DNA of 60,000 bases from Bolinopsis microptera (lineage: Eukaryota; Ctenophora; Tentaculata; Lobata; Bolinopsidae): the NCBI RefSeq assembly GCF_026151205.1, contig NC_087084.1, positions 5,389,538-5,449,537 of the forward strand, written 5' to 3'. Both the position numbers and the translations under genes were made by a program. The notes beneath the pieces were generated by a model. The model did not search any database, had not been told where the DNA came from, and saw only the letters and a program-made list of their open reading frames with translations. Below, in pieces: positions 31,301 through 41,211 of the stretch; the stretch's first letter is position 1, and every line of letters starts with the position of its first letter.

Positions 31301-32423
31301 GGCCCCTACAACGTTCAGAAGCCGAGATAGAAAAGTCATATATTTGTGCCTGAGGGTAATTTAGAAATTTCCCCCTAGGATTAGGATTACTGATAGAAAT
31401 TGCGTACCTTATCAATTCTGATCCAGAATGACCTTACAAAAGACCTGGTTTCTAGAAAAGTTGTAGACACCAAACTGCATACTCGATGTCAATAAGCTTC
31501 TAGAGTAGATTTTTTCACTCTCGCCCCAGTGAAAATCGGTTTTTCTGGATTTTTTCCAAAAGTAAGCATTTTGGGCCTTTATACCCTTCATAGTGTCAAT
31601 ATAAATATGTGCATTGCGGTCATTTTAAGCCAAAGTTTGAGTCTCTAAGACCTTCAGAAGTTGAGATACATATTTCCCATACATGCGCCTAATGTGAAAT
31701 ATGGGCGTGGCCCCCACAGGGTTGGGACTAGCGACACAAAATGTGCCCCTCGGTGATTTGAGTTACCAATGACCTAATTAACCCGATTCAGTATCAAAAA
31801 ACTCTGTACATCGAAGTGCACACTCAACCCCTCCCTGCTACTAGAGTATATTGTTTCTTTTGTTTCTAACTAATTTGCTAATGTTCCAATTAATTTCAGG
31901 GTACTGCCCCTATGTACAGCGTTGATTTTGAGCAGCTGAAAAAGAAAGTCTACGAAACGACCGAGTGAGTATTACTAATAGTGTAAATAGTTAATAGGTG
32001 TAAAATTAGTAATGCTGTACAGTAACACCTCCATTGCGATCCAATTACCATCTTACTCGTTGTAATTTATATATTGTGGTCTTACCAAGCTGAATGTTAT
32101 ATTATGAGCTAATCATGAACTTTTCTAGTAAAATAGAGAACCATATTTTCTGACTCCGATTAAACAATCAGTTTCCATCTTTGATCACAATCACTGTCAC
32201 GTGTCACTCACTGTCACTGTCACTTGTCACAACAAATCATCCTCCACCAGTATACAGATCAATAATTATCTTTTAACAGCACTTTATTTATTTATTTTAA
32301 CACAGGTTTTCTATGGTGCGCTGCAAGGAGGCGAAGATCAGTCAGGTTATAAACAGTGGCTTAAGGCCTGTCACTCCACCTGCCCTGAAGAACAAAGTTA
32401 AGATTATGACTGAAAACAAAACG
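25318..32423 (+). CDS. POLD3: POLD3 exons 1-6: conserved N-terminal domain
   Basis: Residues 1-173. After VNQAKQ come exon 3 (LLAIFHMKHKNM, YYVSGM), exon 4 (HQVCIVNEDMLEE, VTSVHLYSVQKG), exon 5 (APMYSVDFEQLKKKVYETTE) and exon 6 (FSMVRCKEAKI, GLRPVTPPALKNK). The order and spacing match the POLD3 family fold that binds POLD2. Intron 1 carries Helitron-like copy B; intron 4 (5.05 kb) carries the giant inverted repeat. Confidence 0.93.
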
Positions 32424-35420
32424 GTAAATTCGCCACCTCTGTTTGCTTATTAAATTATCGTAAAGAATCGAGAGTTAACGGTATCCTAAGATTTAAGTGA
32501 CATTAGGGGTCGTTCACATATTACTTAATCAGCTGAGGGGGAGTTCCAAATGCTCACTAAATTTCACTCTGACAGTGATAAAATTTAGAAATTGATCGGA
32601 TATCCGACTATAACCTAAGTAGTTTGAAAGGTGCTGGGCTGGATATCATAACAATGATTTCGGCTCATTGTGATCAGGGTAGCATTAAACGTAAGGAAAA
32701 GTGTTTCCAAAAAAGTGTTTCCAGGGAAAAATTCAAAAGGGGGGGGGGGGGGGACGTGATTACGTAATATTGCTTCAGGAGAGGGGGGATTGGGTCTTGA
32801 ATACGGTTGATTATGTAATATGTGAACGTAATATGTTATTAAAATGGGGGGAATGCAACGTCAATTAATATCAGTATTCCATAAAAACCCTAAACTGACA
32901 TTGACATTAATTGACATTAATTGACATTAATTGACATTAATTGACATTAATTGACATTAATTGACATTAATTTGTCTCGAAATTTTAGATTATCATTTTT
33001 CGATAAATATTCAAGATATTCACGTCTATGTAAGTTAGACCGGTTCAAAAAACAAAATGTCCTTGAATAATTATGAGTATGTTCTTATCTGTTCATCCTT
33101 TGGTTCAAAGACCACCAAACAAAATTTCAGCTTCCAACTCTTCCATCTTCGGTCCCCACCGGCCACGCCCATATTTTATTGGTTTCTTATACAGGTAAAA
33201 TATCTAGAATCGGCTTTTTTAGTATGAAGGAGTAATGTTAGCTGTTTAAGATTCGTTATTCAAATATAAATGTCATCAAGGCATTTCGTTTAATGTGGGT
33301 TTTAAGTTCTGATGATGTTGAGAACCACGCCCTTGGATGGCCACGCCCATTTAAGAAAATTAAATTTCGGAAAACCGTATTATTTTAGTTTTATTGTTTA
33401 ATGATCTGAATTTTTTCACATTTCACATTTCTATATGTGATAGTAGTGAATAAATTGATGATATAAACGTTCTAAAGTGCTAAAAATATGGTAGAACTAC
33501 ATAATCTCTGGTCGAAAAATATCGTGTCAATTAATGTCAGTATTCCAAAATTTTGCAAAACTGACATTGACATTAATTGACATTAATTGACGTTGCATTC
33601 CCCCCATTAAAATATTGATTACGTAATATGTAAACGACCCTTAATAGACAAATACTTGTATACCACAGTACATATTCTTTGTTGAATTGAATATACATAA
33701 CCGTATAAAAACGACAGGAGAAATTTAAAAGTAAATTTGGCAGGTAGAAACGAAGAAACACACCACCATTAACGCAAAGAAAACTTTTGCGAGCAAGAAG
33801 CCAGCAGAGGTTAAGAAATCAACAGCCAAGAAACAAGAGGGGCTAGCCAACTTCTTTGGAAAAGGTTTTTATTTTAATCTTTGCAGCGTGGATTACTTGT
33901 ATTTGTTACAGAGCTAGAGGTGGAATTGATATTTTCATATCACCCGGTCTTCAGTCCGTTTATATATCTACAGCAGAAACGATAGGTATTAAAATAATCT
34001 TCTGGACTATGGTTGTTATCTTTTCAACCGATACTATTGATTATTGAAATTTTCCCAGGTAAAGCAGAAGCAAAAAAAGCAGAACCAAGAAAAATAATTC
34101 CTAAATCTGCTCCCAAACCTGAACCTAAAACTTCTCCTAAAACTCTCAAATCTGCTCCTAAATCTGAACCTAAATCTGCTCCCAAACCTGAACCTAAAAC
34201 TTCTCCTAAAACTCTTAAATCTGCTCCTAAATCTGAACCTAAATCTGCTCCCAAACCTGAACATAAACCCGAAAGCAAACCATTATCGAAGAAAAACCCC
34301 ACAAAAAGTGAACCACCAACACGTACCTCGCCAAGAAAACAATCCTTGATGAATAAGAACAGAGGAGGCAATAAAACGGACTGTACTCGAGAACCGCTGT
34401 TTGTGGATATAGTGGAGGATGAGGTGGAGGAGGTCAAGGTTTTACCCAAGGTTAGAGAGAGGAATTCTAAATATTTATTAGGAAATATTTTGATAATTTT
34501 TTGGTTTGTGTTTGTCATTTTTCGCTCTGTTGAGTGATAATGGTAAATAGTGCTGTCTCTGACGTTCCATTTTCTCAGCCTAAATCAAATGGTAAAGACA
34601 GTCGAGCGGGTACCAAGCGGAAACGTGTAATGAAGTTTAGCGACGATGAAGATGACGAACTTGAAATTAAAACCGAAGGTGAAACTAAGGTCGAGGATGA
34701 GGGGATTTGTCTCGATGATGATCAAGGTTTGAGATCGAACTTGTTGGCTTATCTATCGATCAAATATATCATCTATCTGCCTATTGTACCCATCAATTTA
34801 TCAGCAAGTTAAATAGCTTGGATTTTGGAATGCCAACTTGAAAACTTGAAAACTAAAAAAACTTGAAAAACTTGAAAACTTACTTAAGGTATCGCAGAGC
34901 AGGTCCCGAAAAAAGCTACCGAGTCACCGGAGAAAAAGAAACCAAAGGAGTCACCTGACAGTAAGAAACCAAAAGTCAGACGAAAACGAATCAGGAAACA
35001 AGTGAACAAAACAAGTGTAAATGATGACGGATTCATGGGTAAGTACTTGTGTATTACACAATGTGTAAGTTCATGTGACGGTAGTCGGTAATTGATTTAT
35101 TCGAGGGTATAGATATATGCTAACAGAGTCACATGATTCTGATAGTTGTCACAACTGACAAGAAAAACTCAGCATAAAAAATCAAAATATCACTTCTTCA
35201 ATATTCTTCTTCAACAAATTTTCAGAAACTAACTCACAGCTAACTTTTACACTTTACAGTAACAGAAAAAGTGTGGGAGACGTTTAGTTGCAGTGACAAC
35301 GAGGATGAAAAGAAGGAGGAGGAAGAAGAGAAGATGGACACAGAAGAATCAACAAAAAAAGAAGTACCAACAACACGGAACAAACAAAGTAGTCTCATGG
35401 GATTCTTCAAGAAGGGCTAG
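25318..35420 (+). CDS. POLD3: DNA polymerase delta subunit 3 (p66/p68)
   Basis: Eleven exons: 25318-25386, 26030-26085, 26217-26319, 26744-26851, 31900-31964, 32306-32423, 33744-33864, 34059-34450, 34579-34726, 34889 (or 34898)-35038 and 35260-35420. Phases agree throughout, giving 496 (or 493) aa; human POLD3 is 466. POLD3 is the accessory subunit that joins polymerase delta to PCNA and stimulates processive replication and break-induced replication. The N-terminal winged-helix-like region that contacts POLD2 is clear: ENIEEYVMEQ, VTYKWLSRTF and VNQAKQ are close to human. The C-terminal half is Lys/Pro/Glu-rich and disordered, ending with a PIP box. ATG 25318 aligns with the human start. AATAAA lies 200 bp past the stop. 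Confidence 0.95.
25670..25939 (+). mobile_element. Helitron-like repeat, copy B (5'-truncated)
   Basis: It matches copies A and C from TGACACCATGCCATCAAC to the 3' end ACGGGTTCCTGCTAG, in POLD3 intron 1. The TC/TACTATATATAAAGCG start is missing or too diverged, and the base after CTAG is A instead of T. Confidence 0.55.
27773..31848. repeat. Giant inverted repeat (fold-back-like), arms about 1.8 kb
   Basis: The left arm 27773-29576 is the reverse complement of 30050-31848, near-identical by eye with scattered substitutions and small indels (for example an extra 8 bases GCTTTGTA in the left arm near 28313). The spacer 29577-30049 contains a shortened direct copy of right-arm sequence plus a CCCGGTC-rich stretch. 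The arms contain degenerate subrepeats such as GCTAGAAAGAGC. Outer ends are TACTCTAGTAGCAGGG. It lies wholly in POLD3 intron 4 and has no recognised protein. Flanking duplication is unclear (TAT at most). Confidence 0.92.
32506..33640. mobile_element. Harbinger-like MITE (TTA-flanked), host of a nested element
   Basis: The left end GGGGTCGTTCACATATTAC and the right end GTAATATGTAAACGACCC are inverted repeats, flanked by TTA on both sides (32503-32505, 33641-33643). This fits the 3-bp TWA duplication of PIF/Harbinger elements. It lies in POLD3 intron 6 and has no ORF. A poly-G run occurs at about 32740-32753. Confidence 0.6.
32846..33605. mobile_element. Nested TIR element with 8-bp duplication
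   Basis: The ends GGGGGGAATGCAACGTCAAT and complement are flanked by the 8-bp direct repeat ATTAAAAT (32838-32845, 33606-33613). Arrays of TTGACATTAA (10-bp unit, about seven copies at 32895-32972 and fewer near 33565) lie next to the ends. It sits inside the TTA-flanked element. Superfamily is uncertain. Confidence 0.7.
33744..33864 (+). CDS. POLD3: POLD3 exon 7 with internal canonical PIP box
   Basis: A lysine-rich exon encoding KKQEGLANFFGK. QEGLANFF (residues 204-211, bases 33834-33857) fits the PCNA-interacting consensus Q-x-x-(L/I/M)-x-x-F-F exactly. Human POLD3 has a related NFFGK segment here without the leading Gln. Confidence 0.85.
34059..34450 (+). CDS. POLD3: POLD3 exon 8 with 69-bp in-frame repeat
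   Basis: It encodes two copies and a partial third of a 23-residue unit, KSAPKPEPKTSPKTL followed by KSAPKSEP, then basic and acidic low-complexity sequence to VLPK before GTTAGAG. The repeat length is a multiple of three, so expansion would keep frame. Confidence 0.88.
35260..35420 (+). CDS. POLD3: POLD3 last exon with C-terminal PIP box
   Basis: It encodes VTEKVWETFSCSDNEDE, a Glu-rich tract, then NKQSSLMGFFKKG and TAG. QSSLMGFF is a canonical PCNA-binding PIP box in the position of human QVSITGFF. EKVWE followed by an acidic stretch parallels human TEKVYESES. Confidence 0.95.
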
Positions 35421-35620
35421 AAAATTCCAGAAGAGTAACTTCAGTGAAGATTTAAATGAAAGAAGTGACTTTGGGAGGGAGTTTTCCCATGGATACTAGC
35501 CTGATAACAGTTGAGGTTGTCTGACTTCGATGAAAATGAATCTTGAAGGAGCCATTATGCAATTATGAGAATCGTAACCCTTTTTGATAACAGTTAAACT
35601 TGTCAATCAGGAATGATTTT

Positions 35621-35626
35621 AATAAA
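35621..35626 (+). terminator. POLD3: POLD3 polyadenylation signal AATAAA
   Basis: The first AATAAA after the POLD3 stop, 201 bp downstream. Confidence 0.55.
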
Positions 35627-35917
35627 CAACGACAGTCAATTAGCGTTAAAATGGGCTGCTTTGGCGAAGGAATCTTTGATCTTTTGTTTGTTGTATTTCT
35701 AAATAAAAAAGGCAGAGTTGAAATTTTGTCAAATATTTACAATCAAATGATTTTCTTTTTAGTTAGTGTGTTCTCTTTTTTAAATTCGTATTGATATTGT
35801 TGATACAAATGATTTCGTACCCAGAGTGCGGTAACAAATCTTAGTGTTTCATTAACATACGCATGTAATAAGATCACAAGCTTTCAGGCTTTATTTTTGA
35901 AAATCCTTCTCAACTCA

Positions 35918-36320
35918 TATTCCTGGCCTTCGTCTTCTCCCAGCCCTGACCCCGTCCCTCTTCCACCATCTCTTCCCTTAAGGGTTCTTAAATCTCTTTA
36001 CACTGCCGGGCCCTATCCTAATCCATTCCCTGTTCCCTTGTTCAATGCCCCTCCCCTTAATCCTTGCCCTCCCATAGCTCCCTCCCCGACTCCCTCCCCG
36101 GTCCCCCCCCCCCCCTTCACTGCTTGCCCGCTGATTATCTGTCCCTCCCCCTGACTCCCTTGCCCTAGCTCCTTGTCCCTCCCCCTATACTAGCTCATTG
36201 CCACTCTCCTGACTCCCTTCCCTCCCCCTGGATCCCGTCCCTTCCCTTAGATCCCTTCACTTCCCCTAGATCCCTGCCACTCCCGGACTCTGTCCCTCTT
36301 CCTGTCTCCTGGCTCCCTGC
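35918..36320 (+). repeat. Polypyrimidine (CT-rich) tract
   Basis: About 400 bp dominated by TCCCTCCCC, CTTCCC and CTAGATCCC-type phrases with few purines, downstream of POLD3. The strand asymmetry could support triplex formation. The proline-rich open frame over it is compositional. Confidence 0.8.
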
Positions 36321-36559
36321 CAACATGCACTGCTTCTCTTAAACGATCGTCTCTCTTTTCCATCCTAATTCACCTTTTTAGCCACACTTAGATCACCGGA
36401 AACGCATTCCGATTACTTAGCCCCCTGGGGGGAACATAAATAAAACCGGAAACTGCTTCCAAATCTAATTCTCCAGCACAAATCAGAGAACATGAACACC
36501 CGCCCTCCACTAGCTTCAAGTTCAACAGTACTTGTTAGAAATTCCTAACATATCCGAAA

Positions 36560-37290
36560 TACTATTACATGTTATACCCTCTCTAATACAAGCGCTGACC
36601 ACTGAACTTCCGACCAACTTCACTGTCGCCCGTAACTACTAAAATACTTGCACTCATCCCCGGTTGTTCTTGACTCCGATCAGACTCCCTGGAAGAGGGC
36701 CAGTGTGCACGATCCAGCACGCGAGTCAATCCTCCGGTCACGTGCTCAGAACACCTTGACACGTGCCACAATTACAATACCTTCACTCCACGCGTAAGGG
36801 GACACCCCACTTTCACTGCCATTCCCTCCTCCCGACTGAGCAGGTAACAAATCGTCATGGTAACGACTACCCTGTGCAAGAGGCGCTAATTAACTACACC
36901 AGGTATCGGATGCCCGGTGTCCGAGGCGTCCTATGTTTGGCCGGAACAATTCAATGCTAGCTCTAGCATAGAAAGAAGCCGATTATTCCATATAAGGAGC
37001 GTGAGCCGGAGAACTCGAGAGTATTATTCCATATAAGGACTAACTGTTGGATGGCTAGTATATCGCTTCGTGCTGTGTGTACTCCGCGTGTGTTCTCTTT
37101 GTGCTGTCTTTGTATGTTGCTCCGTTTTCCTTTACCGAGGATAAAACTCCGAGGGAAGTCCGGAACTGGTCTCCGCAGGGCAGGGTCGTCCCTTGGACTC
37201 CCAACCACCCTCTCTCCTTACTTTTTAAAATTACCTTGACGGGCTTGCACTTAACCGTTTCTTTGTCGGCCGTAAAAGGTTCAATTTAAT
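36560..37290. promoter_or_regulatory. GC-richer segment with two CArG boxes and E-boxes
   Basis: It is more GC- and CpG-rich than its surroundings. CCATATAAGG occurs at 36988-36997 and 37029-37038, both preceded by ATTATT. CACGTG-type sites lie near 36737 and 36760. It looks like a promoter or enhancer, but no adjoining gene was recognised on either strand. Confidence 0.35.
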
Positions 37291-38640
37291 CTAAAAGCTT
37301 TGCTCGCTGCACGCTGCATGCAGGGAGGTTTTACAGTGGTTATCCCCAATATGGTGGGGTCCCATTACGGTATTTTTGCTTGTAGTGTGCAATACCACTA
37401 AGTAAATTTGATGAGCTCTTAAGTTGTAGAAAGGGCTGGAGGTGATAATCAGGATTAATAATAATGTTTGGAGTAATTCTGTGCGAGTTTGGACGGAGTT
37501 TTTAGAGGTTATTCTAGGGTGTTTTTTTGCCATGTTTCATTGGAATGAAGCCAAGATAAAGAAGCATTTAATATGATGATGTGTGAACACTGACGACAAG
37601 CTCTGTAAATAGCATGTGAAATATTTGAGAATGCTAGAAATGTTGCGTTCATCATGTTGTTGTTGTTGCATTTAAGGTGTAAGATGTGGATTGTAGAAGG
37701 AAAAATTACAGTAAGTATCAGTTTGTTGCTGCATTACTTCATGTAGGTCTCGGAAAACCATTGAACTGTGAAGTGTGAATTGTACATGTGACCAAGGCCA
37801 AGGGGAAATGCTCTTTTTAGGTTTAAAAAACTGTTTGAACATATACGGAATTATTAGAAATTGTTGTCAGAAACATTACAACAACAATGAGACTCATAAA
37901 TAATGTTCTTATCCGGATATTAAATGTACGTAAATACTAAATGTTGTGTTGTTGAGATTCAGTAAATTAATCGGATGTATAGAATAAGATATTGTAGAGA
38001 TAAGATAAGTTGTACGAGGTGCCTGATAAAAGACGTTAATTCGCTGCAGTGTTTTGTAAAATAATCAGGTACATGGTTACGATCAAATTTATTGTATTTT
38101 GTTGCACTTATCATTGCAGATAGATTGGTGATCGACGCAATCTACTGATTCAAACGTCATAATGTATTTGTATTCCTCGACATTTCAGCCGATAAACCCT
38201 TCATTTGTATCAATGTTCTGGGTATCTGGAGTTAAAGCCATATGTGGAGGTATTAGGTTTAGTTTCTGTGACGAAAACGACATTTGAAACGTCATGAGGT
38301 GTAAAAATTCAAAATTGTGCACCTTCAATTGAACAAATTTGTATGAGTTTTGTTTTTGAGTTATCAAAGGCCAGAAATGGTGAAAAAACAAAAACTCTTT
38401 TAACTATAATACCCACTGAAAAGTCTCTGTATGCACATAGTTTCTGTCTGCCAAGTTTATGATGAGAACAAGTTCACCTACATTGTACTGTCTCTAGCTA
38501 CAATGTACTGTGTAACATCATGTACTATAAAAAGAACACAATTTGAGAATATTACTCTGTTTGTGGCATTATTACACAGTAGTTTATTGTATATAATTGA
38601 GAGCGTATTTATTAGTGCTAATATACTGTAGATTAGCTCT
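37291..38640. other. No gene recognised
   Basis: AT-rich sequence with only short open frames lacking family resemblance. Confidence 0.5.
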
Positions 38641-38650
38641 GTGAATTATA

Positions 38651-39735
38651 GTAGATTACAGTGTAACACAGTAGATTACAGTGTAACACAGCAGATTACA
38701 GTGTAACACAGTAGATTACAGTGTAGCACAGTAGATTACGGTGTAACACAGTAGATTACAGTGTAACACAGTAGATTACAGTGTAACACTGTAGATTACA
38801 GTGTAACACAGTAGATTACAGTGTAACAGTAGATTACAGTGTAACACAGTAGATTACAGTGTAACACAGTAGATTACAGTGTAACACAGTAGATTACAGT
38901 GTAACACAGTAGATTACACTGTAACACAGTAGATTACAGTGTAACACAGTAGATTACAGTGTAACACTGTAGATTACAGTGTAACACTGTAGATTACAGT
39001 GTAACACAGTAGATTACAGTGTAACACAGTAGATTACAGTGTAACACAGTAGATTACACTGTAACACAGTAGATTACAGTGTAACACAGTAGATTACACT
39101 GTAACACAGTAGATTACAGTGTAACACAGTAGATTACACTGTAACACAGTAGATTACAGTGTAACACAGTAGATTACAGTGTAACACAGTAGATTACAGT
39201 GTAACAGTAGATTACAGTGTAACACAGTAGATTACAGTGTAACACAGTAGATTACACTGTAACACAGTAGATTACAGTGTAACACAGTAGATTACAGTGT
39301 AACAGTAGATTACAGTGTAACACAGTAGATTACAGTGTAACACAGTAGATTACAGTGTAACACAGTAGATTACAGTGTAACACAGTAGATTACACTGTAA
39401 TACAGTAGATTACAGTGTAACACAGTAGATTACAGTGTAACACAGTAGATTACAGTGTAACAGTAGATTACAGTGTAACACAGTAGATTACAGTGTAACA
39501 CAGTAGATTACAGTGTAACACAGTAGATTACAGTGTAACACAGTAGATTACAGTGTAACACAGTAGATTACAGTGTAACACAGTAGATTACAGTGTAACA
39601 CAGTAGATTACAGTGTAACACAACAAATTACAGTGTTACACAGTAGATTGCAGTGTAACACAGTACATTACAGTGTAACACTCACTACATTACAGTGTAA
39701 CACTCACTACATTACAGTGTAACACTCACTACATT
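38651..39735. repeat. Satellite array, 20-bp unit
   Basis: About 50 tandem copies of GTAGATTACAGTGTAACACA, with some 17-bp units lacking ACA and scattered variants, fading into GTGTAACACTCACTACATTA units after 39660. Each unit contains TTACAGTGTAA, and several carry TTACACTGTAA, its exact reverse complement. Confidence 0.97.
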
Positions 39736-41205
39736 GCTCACTACACTACATTATAACACTACAAGATGTATTACTTCCTAACATAATTATAAGCATGTAT
39801 CAGGGGCGTGTGTGTTTACACTTCCTTGCTCATACATTCCACACACTGTGTGTAGAATTGTAGTGTAGGATGTAGAATGTAGTGTAGGATTGTAGTGTTC
39901 GTTTGATTTATCTTCCTAGACAGACCTACCATTTTGTTGTTTCCTCCCCCGTTACTTTAACTCGCAGAATCCCATTGTCGTTTGAAAGTCGGGTGTGGGT
40001 CTGTTTTGGATTTGGAAAATTTTTTGGTTGGTCCATTTTTGTTAGTTGCAATTAGTCTGTGAAATTGTCTGATATTTCCACCACTGGGTGCTGTACCGTT
40101 CCTGCAACCCTGCACGAAAGGCCCCTACTAATTCTTTTAATTTGTTCTGAATCTGCGTTTGCCTTGGATTATAAAGTTCGGTTTATGTTATTGGTGCTTT
40201 GTAGTTTGTGGACATTGAGCATTATTTCCTGACCCCCTGCAGATTTATTTATAAATTGTAATTTATCAGTTAAGTCTCGAACAGTAAAACCATGATAGCT
40301 GGACAACAATTGTCAAATAACCCAGTTTGATAAAGTTATAAGTAATTACTAATTACATAATTGATAACAATTACCTAATTACATGATTAATAACTAATTC
40401 CTAAGGGTCCCATGATTTGAAAGCGCCAATAAGAAAAACTGCTGTTTGTGTTATGCTGTTTTAATTACACACTGGAACACTGACTGAAATTCGTAAGACG
40501 GGAAATGTGAAAAGTCGGTTTTGGTTGGGTGATAAGGTAGGTCATTTATCATGTTTAAACAAGTTAAATTTAACTTTATGCAATGTGAATAAGTTTTATA
40601 ATTACACGATAAATCAATGAAAGTTATAAGTTGAATAAGATGATAACCTCGCCACTTGACAAGAAAGTGAGTTATGAGCAAACATTTTAAAATAAAACGC
40701 ACCTTTTCAGGTAAAATAAAAAGGATCCCACGTCCCCCGAAAAAAGGTCCCCCTAACTATTGGTAATGACTAAGGTAGCTGAACCCCCAAAGTCATCTTC
40801 TTCTCCCAAATTCAAGGTTGGTAGACTCTAATTGGTCGAATCTGAAGTCATTTAAATTTGGTAGACTCTTGATTGAACCTCCCCTCCCATATTACAATAC
40901 CTAAAACTAACTCACTCCCTCCCATATTACAATACCTAAAACTAACCCCCCCCCCCTCAGAAATAGAGTATTCAATATTATAACTTATATTAATAATTTT
41001 ATACTTTTATACAACATAAGATTCCAAGTTCCCACACATTGTGTGTAAAAGGGACAAACCGGACGAGAATTGCGATCCAGCTTGACAAGTTGTTCATTTT
41101 CCAAGGCCAAGTTGTTTTTAAATTTAAATATCGCTCGTATTAAAAGTCGATGCATTATTTTTGGGATTAAAAAATTGTTCTGTGTATATATATGTTTTCT
41201 CCCAG
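39736..41205. other. No gene recognised; upstream of zinc-finger gene
   Basis: AT-rich, with C-runs near 40.94 kb. It should contain the promoter and perhaps a 5' non-coding exon of the gene starting at 41212, since an acceptor TTCTCCCAG lies at 41197-41205. Confidence 0.45.
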
Positions 41206-41211
41206 ATCACA

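Noticed and set aside
34024-34518. 164-aa minus-strand frame opposite POLD3 exon 8
   Set aside because: Shadow of the repeated lysine/proline codons; POLD3 phases and homology settle the strand.
35897-36154. Proline-rich 85-aa frame
   Set aside because: Caused by the CT-rich tract; no motif or splice support.
38651-39735. CRISPR-like array
   Set aside because: Repeats are contiguous 20-bp units without unique spacers, and the genome is animal. This is satellite DNA.
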